Shown one piece after another: positions 7,894-14,426 of a DNA stretch of 33,128 nucleotides (position 1 is the stretch's first letter; every line of letters begins with the position of its first letter). Under the pieces are notes generated by a model. That model saw only the letters and a list, made by a program, of their open reading frames with translations, was not told the origin of the DNA and ran no database searches. Source of the stretch: a virus; the IMG/VR virus record IMGVR_UViG_3300035703_000293, positions 1 through 33,128 of that record; one strand, given 5' to 3'. Position numbers and translations under genes: made by a program.

Positions 7894-7914
7894 TAGGTAT
7901 TTTGGGAATAAAAC
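7887..7914 (+). promoter_or_regulatory. Weak candidate promoter for the repressor
   Basis: On the plus strand TTGTCA (7887-7892), a 16-base spacer and TAAAAC (7909-7914) give a 5 of 6 and 4 of 6 match. Start would be near 7921, 16 bases before the repressor ATG. Its -35 overlaps the -35 of the opposing early promoter, so the two would compete for polymerase. Several weaker alternatives exist. Confidence 0.3.
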
Positions 7915-7936
7915 TCAGATATGGGTATTGAAGCTT

Positions 7937-8398
7937 ATGCTAACAACCGATAAAGTAGCTACCGTGAATCCGAAAACAGTGCTTGATAAATTACAGAGCC
8001 GTTTAGAGGTGAAACATCGTGTTGATCTTGGGCGTATGATTGGTGTGCCTCAAAGCACTATGAGCCGGCTTGAACTCAAAGGTGAACTACCACTGCAGCA
8101 AATCTTGGATTTTGCAATAAATAAGGGGTGGTCACTGGATGAGTTATTTGGCCTTGGCGGTAGTAAAGAAGTTACCGATATCACCCAAATTCTTAAGTAC
8201 ACGGAAATGGTTATCAGCATTTCTGAAAAATATTTAAACAGTAATGAAGTAAAAAGAAGGGATTTGGGTGACAAAAAAATTGCCAGTTTGCGCGTTGAAC
8301 TTGGCAAAATATTGATGGAGCTGGCTGTCACCACTAAAGGGAACCACGCTGCATTAGATATCGCTTGTCGCTCAATCCTGACTATTAACAGCGCTTAA
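7937..8398 (+). CDS. CI-like phage repressor without a peptidase domain
   Basis: The 153-residue protein begins at ATG 7937; the open frame reaches back to a TTG at 7835 that sits inside an inverted repeat and lacks a ribosome site. Residues about 27-60 form an XRE-type helix-turn-helix (VDLGRMIGVPQSTMSRLE) followed by LPLQQILDFAINKGWSLDELFG, typical of the phage CI repressor N-domain. The rest is a helical oligomerisation-like tail. There is no LexA-type serine peptidase domain, so RecA-driven self-cleavage is not expected. It faces the early operon across the operator region, the position of Mu c, and very likely maintains lysogeny. Confidence 0.82.
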   Translation: MLTTDKVATVNPKTVLDKLQSRLEVKHRVDLGRMIGVPQSTMSRLELKGELPLQQILDFAINKGWSLDELFGLGGSKEVTDITQILKYTEMVISISEKYLNSNEVKRRDLGDKKIASLRVELGKILMELAVTTKGNHAALDIACRSILTINSA

Positions 8399-8422
8399 GC
8401 GCATCAATAGAAAGGGTTTTTC

Positions 8423-8896
8423 ATGAAAAATGGATTGTTTTTAGCCTTAACTTTACTTTGTTCGACTTCTGTAATCGCAGAGAACAGAGCTAAAGTGGAA
8501 CACATGACTGTCAACCTCAGACTCCCGGATAATTCCAATTTGACGGTTGATATGAATTTCGATTGCGGTAGCTACTACGACAAGACTGCAATGATTGTCA
8601 CAAGCCGCCAAGGAGCTGAGATTTTAGCAACGGCTTATGAAGCTTTATACGGCACCGCTGCTGGTAAAGCTGTAATGGATAAATGGAATAAAAAAACTAA
8701 AGCAGAAGATCCTCGTTTACCGACCTTTATTGTCGTGAAACCACCAGAAGGCAAATCATATCTTCTTAGCTCGGCTAATCAAAAAATAGCCCCTTTCAAC
8801 ATGAAAACCGATCTACAAGAAAAGACAAAAGCCCAGTCATTTAACGCGGCTGAAATAAGTCCATCTTGTGGTGGTGTAGATCACCCAGATAACTAA
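8423..8896 (+). CDS. Secreted protein of unknown function next to the repressor
   Basis: A 157-residue protein with a clear signal peptide: KN at the start, a hydrophobic core GLFLALTLLCSTSV and a likely cut after IAEN-type residues near 19-21. The mature part is hydrophilic, with two cysteines (one in DCGSYYD near residue 49, one near the end in SPSCGG) that could form a disulfide. It begins 24 bases after the repressor stop with an AAAGGG site, so it may share the repressor transcript and be made in the lysogen. Base composition is AT-rich like the following genes. It is likely lysogenic-conversion cargo; no family recognised. Confidence 0.72.
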   Translation: MKNGLFLALTLLCSTSVIAENRAKVEHMTVNLRLPDNSNLTVDMNFDCGSYYDKTAMIVTSRQGAEILATAYEALYGTAAGKAVMDKWNKKTKAEDPRLPTFIVVKPPEGKSYLLSSANQKIAPFNMKTDLQEKTKAQSFNAAEISPSCGGVDHPDN

Positions 8897-8910
8897 GAAA
8901 TTTAGGATTT

Positions 8911-8928
8911 GGGGCGTAATTGCGCCCC
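8911..8928 (+). terminator. Stem-loop between two cargo genes
   Basis: GGGGCG (8911-8916) and CGCCCC (8923-8928) form a GC-only 6-base stem with loop TAATTG, followed by GCTTTAAGG rather than a strong T run. It could be a weak terminator that lowers expression of the next gene, or an RNA-stabilising end for the upstream transcript. Confidence 0.45.
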
Positions 8929-8943
8929 GCTTTAAGGGATTGT

Positions 8944-11508
8944 ATGAAAAAATTTTTATTGATGGCTTGTGCAATCTTCACATCCGCATATGTGGAAGCC
9001 AGTGCCAGCAAAACTATTGATATTCCTGTCAGCATTCCAATCGTTGATGCCGTCCAGCATCAGCAGGATTTGTATTTTGCCAGCCACTCTGGCCTTCTTA
9101 AATTGTCCGATGGGAACTTGTTTAAATTAAAGGACTCTGGTGTTGACCTGGGACGCCTTCGGCAAGTCGAGCTGAATCATGATCATTCTAAAATTTATGC
9201 GGGCGGCTATGGTCTATGGCAACTCGCATTACCTGGTTATGAGTTAAAACAGCTTTACCCTGGTTGGGTGAGCCGTTTTGCCGTCTCAGATAAATACTAT
9301 TACATCGACACTGGCAGCGAATTACTTGGCGTGTCAAAGGATGCTTCGCAAGAGAAAATACAAATTTTCCCCTCATCTGTGCATGCCATTACTCAGGTTG
9401 ATGGTGAGGTTTTTGCGCTGACAAAAGACGGACTTTATAACCTGGTAAATACCGTCTCACGCTTGGTAAAACAGGGACAGTTTAAGCATTTATCAGCCAA
9501 TCCATTGTATATGGTGATGACTGATGCAGAAAATATTCATGTTTTTAGCCGTAGCACCAATCAGTGGTTTAGCTTTCCACTTCCAGAAAAGGTATCAAAA
9601 GTCGAACTAAGTTCGCAGGAAGATATCGTCTGGATCCGCAGCGATGGCGTATGGAAGAAGTTCAGTTTAATTAACTTTCAAGTGGTTGAGTCCATCGAAA
9701 AATCTGCAGCTTTCTTATTCGACAGTTCAGCAGGCCCAGTACTTTTCGATGGTACGACATTAACACTGAACAAAAAAGTTTCAATTTTTGATATCCAGTC
9801 AAAGCCGATGATTGCATCAGCTGCCATCGAACCTTTTATTCAACAAACACCGGCAGGTACATTTGCCAGTGGCGCAGGTGGCATTTATTCAATTGCTACC
9901 GGTCAGTTGGTCGTTAAAACTGATGAACACCTTATGGCGTTTGATACAAAAGATGGCAAAAATTTCACCCTTGGCACCAGTAACGGCGCAGTTTTACCCA
10001 GCGGTGAAGTGCTCAATCATGGTCTGGTTATTGATGTGGAAAGGCACAAGGATGAAACTTATATCGCATTTAAACATCAGTTGTTTAACCTTCATAGTGA
10101 CTATGCAGCCCCTGCTCCTTTAGAGCAAATCACTGATCAGGAAATTCTGAACTTAAAAAGTGACAATGGCACTCTGTATGTCCTGGCTGAAAACGATATT
10201 TTTACTCTTGATGACAAATTAACAAAAGTTGTCAGTTATCAAAACGCAGTATGGGTTGATGTTCACCAAGTAGGCTCACGTCTTTTTGCCCTAAGCTATG
10301 ACCATGGTATTTTTGAAATCAAACCAGATGGCCAGTTAATCAAGTTCACTTCAACCCAAGCGCTCCCTAATAGATTTTTTAGCCATAACAAATCAACCTA
10401 CGTGATTGGCCGTGAAGGTATTTGCCGGATAAATGTCGAAGACTTATCCTGCAAACAGATATCCGCTGGGATCACAGGTCGCTATATACAAGTTACAAGC
10501 AATGGGATTTACTACAGTAACCCTCATGGGGTCTGGATGTTGGATGAGCGCGCATTAGTCGCCAACCCCATACTGCAGTACGTGGTTCTAAACCAGCGTC
10601 CGCAGCTGGATAAAGAAATTAGCCTGACTGCAGGCGATGCATTAGGGCTGCACTTTGATTTGAAAGATGGCACTGTTCTTATCGACGGCAAAGAGCATTC
10701 AATTTACAACCATCAGGTTATCTTCACGCCTGAAAAAAGCATTCAGATTGATGGCTGGTATATTGATGTTCACCATAGAATCAGTCTGTGGTGGTTGCTA
10801 CTCATTCCGGTACTTGCGATCGCCAGCTGGTCCGTGTGGTCACTGGCCAGAGCAAAATCGGCAGCCAATGCAGAATTTGTCAGACTTTCACGTTTTCAAT
10901 TACATGCCGACGAAATAAGAAAGTCATGTGATCTATCCGTAGAAATCTCCGACAAGTTAAATAAGAACAACGATTTGGATTTAGCCGATGCCATTTATCT
11001 GTCCCATGAGTTACAAGAAATACTATCTCCCATCGCTATGAATGCCAGACTACGGGATTCCGATAACCTGTCTTTTGCTCTAAATAGTCATGTTGCTAGT
11101 ATTTTCAGTATCCATACTGAACTAGATGTCAGTATTGGCGAATGCGATAGAATTAATCCGAAGCTGAACGCGGATGCATACCATCTTCTAATCCATATGC
11201 TTAGATATGCAATAGACCGTTTCGGAGCAAAAAAGGTTGTAATCCATGTACTGCGTGAGTCTGAAAATGATTGCCTGCTCTGCGTTGAGCATGACGGCAA
11301 AACTGAAACCATGCTCCATCGCTTAATCAGTCGTTCAACAGATCACATGATCATGAAAGCTATTGCCAGGGAGTATGGCCAAAAACTGAAGTTTTTTAGT
11401 AGTGAGATAAATGTAATGCTCTCTCACAACCCACAAATCAAAGCTACACCGCAGCAAGCTTACTTTTTAGCGTCTGCATCAAAGTTTGGTTTGAAGCTTC
11501 AAAAATAG
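8944..11508 (+). CDS. Large membrane sensor-like protein: periplasmic propeller-like region, one span, degenerate kinase-like tail
   Basis: The 854-residue product starts at ATG 8944 (AAGGGA site) with a signal peptide (FLLMACAIFTSAYVEASA). Residues about 25-605 are beta-rich, with repeated short units such as DLYFASHSGLLKLS, KIYAGGYGLWQL and EVFALTKDGLYNL, which read like blades of the propellers in two-component regulators. One membrane span follows (about 615-637, LWWLLLIPVLAIASWSVWSL). The cytoplasmic tail has HELQEILSPIAMNARL, reminiscent of a HisKA_3 dimerisation helix, and a region around DAYHLLIHMLRYAIDRFGAKKVVI that resembles a histidine-kinase ATPase N-box without the usual asparagine; no DxGxG box is present. 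It is probably a signal-sensing protein that no longer binds ATP. No response regulator is nearby. Confidence 0.65.
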   Translation: MKKFLLMACAIFTSAYVEASASKTIDIPVSIPIVDAVQHQQDLYFASHSGLLKLSDGNLFKLKDSGVDLGRLRQVELNHDHSKIYAGGYGLWQLALPGYELKQLYPGWVSRFAVSDKYYYIDTGSELLGVSKDASQEKIQIFPSSVHAITQVDGEVFALTKDGLYNLVNTVSRLVKQGQFKHLSANPLYMVMTDAENIHVFSRSTNQWFSFPLPEKVSKVELSSQEDIVWIRSDGVWKKFSLINFQVVESIEKSAAFLFDSSAGPVLFDGTTLTLNKKVSIFDIQSKPMIASAAIEPFIQQTPAGTFASGAGGIYSIATGQLVVKTDEHLMAFDTKDGKNFTLGTSNGAVLPSGEVLNHGLVIDVERHKDETYIAFKHQLFNLHSDYAAPAPLEQITDQEILNLKSDNGTLYVLAENDIFTLDDKLTKVVSYQNAVWVDVHQVGSRLFALSYDHGIFEIKPDGQLIKFTSTQALPNRFFSHNKSTYVIGREGICRINVEDLSCKQISAGITGRYIQVTSNGIYYSNPHGVWMLDERALVANPILQYVVLNQRPQLDKEISLTAGDALGLHFDLKDGTVLIDGKEHSIYNHQVIFTPEKSIQIDGWYIDVHHRISLWWLLLIPVLAIASWSVWSLARAKSAANAEFVRLSRFQLHADEIRKSCDLSVEISDKLNKNNDLDLADAIYLSHELQEILSPIAMNARLRDSDNLSFALNSHVASIFSIHTELDVSIGECDRINPKLNADAYHLLIHMLRYAIDRFGAKKVVIHVLRESENDCLLCVEHDGKTETMLHRLISRSTDHMIMKAIAREYGQKLKFFSSEINVMLSHNPQIKATPQQAYFLASASKFGLKLQK

Positions 11509-11666
11509 AATTCAAGCACTTATGCCATGGATGGCATTTCAGTTCTTTGTTCCCCCTCTTTGAATTACCTCTGATTGCCGAGCAGCCGCTGCGTGTGGCA
11601 ATATCCATATATTCGTTTTAAGACAAGCGATTACACCGGAAGTCCAACCACAAACATGGAGACAAT
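11509..11666. other. Non-coding spacer with two inverted repeats
   Basis: The 158 bases between the sensor-like gene and the lipoprotein gene contain no credible gene. TGCCAT-GG-ATGGCA (11522-11535) is a short perfect palindrome, and ATTGCC (11574-11579) pairs with GGCAAT (11597-11602) across a GC-rich 17-base loop. Either could be an operator or a weak transcript end. The lipoprotein gene probably has its own promoter here, but no convincing -35/-10 pair stands out. Confidence 0.35.
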
Positions 11667-12335
11667 ATGAAGAAAATTCTTTGCCTGGCATTAGCTATCG
11701 CCATATCGGGATGTACAACTGTTAGTCACAACGGAGCTGATACCGTGACTAAAGGTGTGGATTATCCAAAAATCGGAACCGAGATGACTGTATACGTTGG
11801 CGATCACATGGTTGAAAAAGGGTTAAGAGCTGAACAAAGCGTGCTCGTTATCCCAAACACTATTACTGGCTCAACCTATGATATTCCTGCTAGTACATAC
11901 CTACAGATAGGATCAGACAAATTACAAAACTTTTATTCAACAGTTAGTGTGGACCGTCATCACAGTGTGAAGCCTGCACTTTTGGCTGATAATGCTCAAG
12001 CAATATCTGTCAAAAAAGGTCTTGGTCAGGATGTTTGTATAATAACCGTTTATGGTGTGAGTTCTTGCTTTAAAGGTCAGTATGCGAGGAAGCGGCAGTT
12101 AGCGGAATCTGCAAATAGCTTCCAGCAAACTTTAATTTATAGTGGGCGGGTTGGCGATAAAATCAATATTGGATATCGCGAATTCAGAAATGACACAGCA
12201 AGGCCAGCATTCAACAATGATGTTGAGTACGATTTATCTACATCAAAAGTAATCGGCTACAAGGGGGCATTAATTGAAGTTATTAAAGCTGATAACAGCA
12301 GCATTACCTACAAATTGATTCGTAATTTCCCATAA
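11667..12335 (+). CDS. Lipoprotein of unknown function, 222 residues
   Basis: A lipoprotein signal is obvious: MKKILCLALAIAISGC with the lipobox ISGC giving an acylated Cys16. The residue after the cysteine is threonine, which favours outer-membrane sorting. The mature protein looks beta-rich (for example EMTVYVGDHMVEKGL, QSVLVIPNTITGSTYDIPA) with a pair of cysteines near residues 125-133 (VCIITVYGVSSCF) that may form a disulfide. GGAGAC precedes the ATG. The gene is AT-rich like the other cargo and ends in a strong hairpin. Surface-exclusion or envelope-modifying cargo of a prophage is plausible but unproven. Confidence 0.7.
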   Translation: MKKILCLALAIAISGCTTVSHNGADTVTKGVDYPKIGTEMTVYVGDHMVEKGLRAEQSVLVIPNTITGSTYDIPASTYLQIGSDKLQNFYSTVSVDRHHSVKPALLADNAQAISVKKGLGQDVCIITVYGVSSCFKGQYARKRQLAESANSFQQTLIYSGRVGDKINIGYREFRNDTARPAFNNDVEYDLSTSKVIGYKGALIEVIKADNSSITYKLIRNFP

Positions 12336-12342
12336 GGCCATC

Positions 12343-12363
12343 AGAGCGCCATTACGGCGCTCT
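12343..12363 (+). terminator. Stem-loop terminator after the lipoprotein gene
   Basis: AGAGCGCC (12343-12350) pairs perfectly with GGCGCTCT (12356-12363) around loop ATTAC, eight bases after the stop codon. It is followed by TGCTTCT, so the T tract is broken. The 8-base GC-rich stem makes it a likely end of the cargo transcript. Confidence 0.65.
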
Positions 12364-12465
12364 TGCTTCTCCAAGCACATCACATTAACTCTTTTTAAAA
12401 AACGCTCCAGAATCGATTCTAAGCACTTCACCACCCGACCCGCCACCACGCCCTTACTCAAACCC

Positions 12466-12505
12466 GTTTAAACAAATTTAAACTATGTTTAAACGGCAAT
12501 TAAAC
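12466..12505. repeat. Phased TTTAAAC repeats in an AT-rich spacer
   Basis: GTTTAAAC (12466-12473), ATTTAAAC (12476-12483), GTTTAAAC (12487-12494) and ATTAAAC (12499-12505) follow each other at 10-12 base steps, close to one helical turn each, so a protein could bind all four on one face of the DNA. They sit in the gene-free stretch 12364-12683. A similar cluster lies after the last tail gene (31813-31870). Confidence 0.6.
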
Positions 12506-12556
12506 TAGGTCCAACCCGCTACCACCCCCACCAAATTAATCCAACTTTACAAATTC

Positions 12557-12578
12557 AAAAAAAACGGCTCAAAGAGCC
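12557..12578 (-). terminator. Leftward Rho-independent terminator
   Basis: Read on the minus strand, GGCTC-TTT-GAGCC forms a 5-base stem with a 3-base loop, followed one base later by eight T (complement of the A run 12557-12564). The T run is only on this strand, so it would stop leftward transcription. No leftward gene is visible to its right, so it may block read-through toward the cargo genes or the shape may be shared with the operator repeat that overlaps it. Confidence 0.45.
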
Positions 12579-12614
12579 TAAAACGAGTTGACATTAGGAT
12601 CAAAGAGCCTAAAA
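12569..12614. repeat. Pair of identical 15-base repeats at the anti-defence promoter
   Basis: TCAAAGAGCCTAAAA occurs at 12569-12583 and again at 12600-12614, 31 bases apart or about three helical turns. The first copy lies upstream of the -35 box and the second covers most of the -10 box. Such paired sites at a promoter are expected for an autoregulating repressor; the HTH protein at 13016-13432 is the natural candidate. Confidence 0.65.
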
Positions 12615-12615
12615 T
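12588..12615 (+). promoter_or_regulatory. Strong sigma70 promoter of the putative anti-defence operon
   Basis: TTGACA (12588-12593, perfect -35), a 16-base spacer and TAAAAT (12610-12615, 5 of 6 to the -10) make the best promoter in the window. Start should be near 12622, giving a leader of about 60 bases that can fold (GTGGC 12626-12630 with GCCAC 12640-12644) before the first gene at 12684. Confidence 0.75.
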
Positions 12616-12683
12616 GATTTCCACGGTGGCACACAGAAGGCCACTCGTCTTGAGGGGGCCATAGCTGCCACTTGGAGAACGAG

Positions 12684-12971
12684 ATGATACTTTCTGATGT
12701 TTGTTCCATTAAAACGCAGTTTAAAGATGCGGATTTTTGGACAGTACGCCGAGGCTCTTTAAAAACTGTTGGCATGGTGACCAGGGAATACAACCCTGAG
12801 CACATTGGGGTGAAGGTTCTGCGAACTGATATCCTGCTGCCGGATTACCTCTACTACTGCATGATGCATGTGCATAGTCAGAAAGTCTGGGAGCCACTGG
12901 CCAACGGTACGCTGAGTCTGGTGAACATCAAGGTGTCAGACGTTCGGAACATCCGACTGTCACCGAGGTAA
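12684..12971 (+). CDS. Miniature HsdS-like protein, 95 residues
   Basis: The gene starts at ATG 12684, six bases after a GGAG site; a TTG 12 bases earlier is inside that site and is rejected. The C-terminal half (LLPDYLYYCMMHVHSQKVW, then ANGTLSLVNIKVSDVRNIRL) has the wording of the target-recognition half-domains of type I restriction S subunits, where a YLYYYL helix precedes the aromatic/Gly-Thr turn and the final I-x-xL strand. The N-terminal ILSDVCSIKT also resembles the usual opening of such a domain. At 95 residues it is a single reduced unit, too small for a normal S subunit, and no HsdM or HsdR is present. It may compete for a restriction complex or bind DNA. First gene of the operon. 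Confidence 0.6.
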   Translation: MILSDVCSIKTQFKDADFWTVRRGSLKTVGMVTREYNPEHIGVKVLRTDILLPDYLYYCMMHVHSQKVWEPLANGTLSLVNIKVSDVRNIRLSPR

Positions 12972-12994
12972 GGTTGGGGCGAAAGCCCCAACCT
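12971..12994 (+). terminator. Strong stem-loop, probable attenuator inside the operon
   Basis: AGGTTGGGGC (12971-12980) pairs perfectly with GCCCCAACCT (12985-12994) around a GAAA tetraloop. The stem begins at the last base of the stop codon of the HsdS-like gene, and CTTTAACTC follows, so the T tract is poor. Partial termination here would make the first gene more abundant than the HTH gene starting 21 bases later. Confidence 0.65.
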
Positions 12995-13015
12995 CTTTAA
13001 CTCAACGAGGTTTAA

Positions 13016-13432
13016 ATGGACATTAAAATAGATTTACCTGGCATTGCAGATCAGCAGCGCTTTATTTATATCCAGAGCACTGAGGCTGCCATTGCCCAAC
13101 TGCAACAGAATTTACTGGCCCCTACCTTACCAGGGCAGACGGAAATAGATGAACGGGTATACAGCAATAAACATCTGCTAACCGAAGACCAGGGCTATGA
13201 GCCACCGCACCCGGATGTCGTTGGCGCTTATTTCCGGCATTTTCAAAAGCATTTTCCTGAATACGGCACGGATGCTAAGTTAGCCAAATTACTAGGCCTA
13301 TCAGGTGATCGGCGGGTACGGGCTTTTAAAGATGGTTCTAAAACTGTGCCGTATGGGGTTTGGCGTAAATTCTTAGTGATAACCGGGCGAGCGCCACAGG
13401 ACATCATCCACGTTTTTGGGTTTATGGGTTAA
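13016..13432 (+). CDS. HTH-type DNA-binding protein, candidate regulator of the anti-defence operon
   Basis: A 138-residue protein with an N-terminal helical part (about 1-40) and a C-terminal DNA-binding-like region at about 84-130: GTDAKLAKLLGLSGDRRVRAF, then KTVPYGVWRKFLVITGRAPQ. The LAKLLGLSG...VRAFKDG pattern is a lambda-repressor-like helix-turn-helix and the style is known to me from proteins on phages and conjugative elements. A GAGG site lies before the ATG. It lies second in an operon whose promoter has paired 15-base repeats, so it may play the Aca (anti-CRISPR-associated) role. The HTH is fairly clear; the regulatory role is inferred from context. Confidence 0.62.
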   Translation: MDIKIDLPGIADQQRFIYIQSTEAAIAQLQQNLLAPTLPGQTEIDERVYSNKHLLTEDQGYEPPHPDVVGAYFRHFQKHFPEYGTDAKLAKLLGLSGDRRVRAFKDGSKTVPYGVWRKFLVITGRAPQDIIHVFGFMG

Positions 13433-13496
13433 AACTGTGGAAAAGTGTGTGACGATTAAATAGCTTCATAAATTGATTTTCAATAAGGAACTTACA

Positions 13497-14426
13497 ATGT
13501 TGCGGCCAGATGAAATCTTAGTTAGCACTGAAGAGATGTACCCAGACGCTTGGAAATGGGTTGATAGGTTCATTCAGCCAAGACTACCGTATGAACTTGA
13601 ATGGCCATCATGGTGTTTTTTGCCAAATTTAGCTTGGAGCACAATAGTTACAGACGGTGGCACCAAAAGACCTCATGGCGATCACTTGGCGGATGTAGCT
13701 AAGATTGAATCATTAGGAACTTGGAGACTGAGCAAAAGCATTTATCAGTTCGCTCCATCAATTTATGCTGCCATTTGTAACACTGTATTGAATGATGATA
13801 TTCCAGCTGATGTTTTTTATAAGCTGCCGGAATGGTCTGTATACATCGAAACACCAGGTGGCAAATGGTACGAAACAGAAATGCATGGATTCTGGTGCCA
13901 CCTAGAATGGGAACTCACTGGAAGGAAAGAATTACGCTTGATGTTAAACACCAATGGCCAACTTATTCCAGTAGCGATCAAAATGGGTGAATGGCCATTA
14001 ATCGAGTCAATGAGTTGGGCTGCACGGAATGCCACAATGCAGGGGTATCGAGTCGGCCTAGCACCACCTATACCAGGGAACCTGGTAGAAAAAATGACTA
14101 AACAGCTTTATTCGATGGTTTCGCTAGTTCTTTATATTTGTTCCGACGGTTCGGAAATTGATGATCTGCATCAAGCGGGAAATGCACCAAAAAGGCTACG
14201 CCCAAATCAAACTGAAGATGGCTTTAAATTGTTTGTTGCTGAACAACCAACAATTTGGACTGTTGGGCAGCAGACCGCTGAAATATTACAACGCGAGCTA
14301 GATGGTGGGACAGTACTCCCTGCTCATTGGAGTGGATTTTGGGCTACGCAAGAGGGTGATAAGCGTAATTTTGTTTATAAATGGGTGCCGACAACTTTAA
14401 GCAAATTAAAAAAGGAAAGAATATGA
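13497..14426 (+). CDS. AcrVA2-family anti-CRISPR homologue
   Basis: The 309-residue protein starts at ATG 13497 (AAGGAA site); a TTG 24 bases upstream is less likely. From memory of Moraxella AcrVA2 (about 320 residues), several blocks line up in order: LGTWRLSKSIYQF at 73-85, DIPADVFYKLPEWSVYIE at 101-118, HGFWCHLEWE at 130-139, LVLYIC at 210-215, PTIWTVGQ at 251-258, and the end AHWSGFW with FVYKWVPTTL at 276-301. AcrVA2 lowers Cas12a by acting on its nascent mRNA at the ribosome. Here it is third in a four-gene operon with an HTH gene and overlaps the next gene by ATGA. No cas gene is in the window, so the actual target is unknown. Family membership rests on pattern matching, not on a search. 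Confidence 0.78.
   Translation: MLRPDEILVSTEEMYPDAWKWVDRFIQPRLPYELEWPSWCFLPNLAWSTIVTDGGTKRPHGDHLADVAKIESLGTWRLSKSIYQFAPSIYAAICNTVLNDDIPADVFYKLPEWSVYIETPGGKWYETEMHGFWCHLEWELTGRKELRLMLNTNGQLIPVAIKMGEWPLIESMSWAARNATMQGYRVGLAPPIPGNLVEKMTKQLYSMVSLVLYICSDGSEIDDLHQAGNAPKRLRPNQTEDGFKLFVAEQPTIWTVGQQTAEILQRELDGGTVLPAHWSGFWATQEGDKRNFVYKWVPTTLSKLKKERI

Noticed and set aside
7835-7936. Longer start (TTG 7835) for the repressor
   Set aside because: The TTG is the first base of a perfect inverted repeat, has no ribosome site, and would translate the operator region; ATG 7937 keeps the usual repressor N-terminus.
8050-8334. Minus-strand frame inside the repressor gene
   Set aside because: Serine- and leucine-rich shadow of a well-supported gene on the other strand.
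12270-12461. Minus-strand frame over the end of the lipoprotein gene
   Set aside because: No ribosome site, no protein-like features, and it crosses a terminator hairpin; most likely a shadow.
12466-12614. CRISPR-like array
   Set aside because: The repeats are only 7-15 bases with no spacers of regular 30-40 base length; they look like protein-binding sites.
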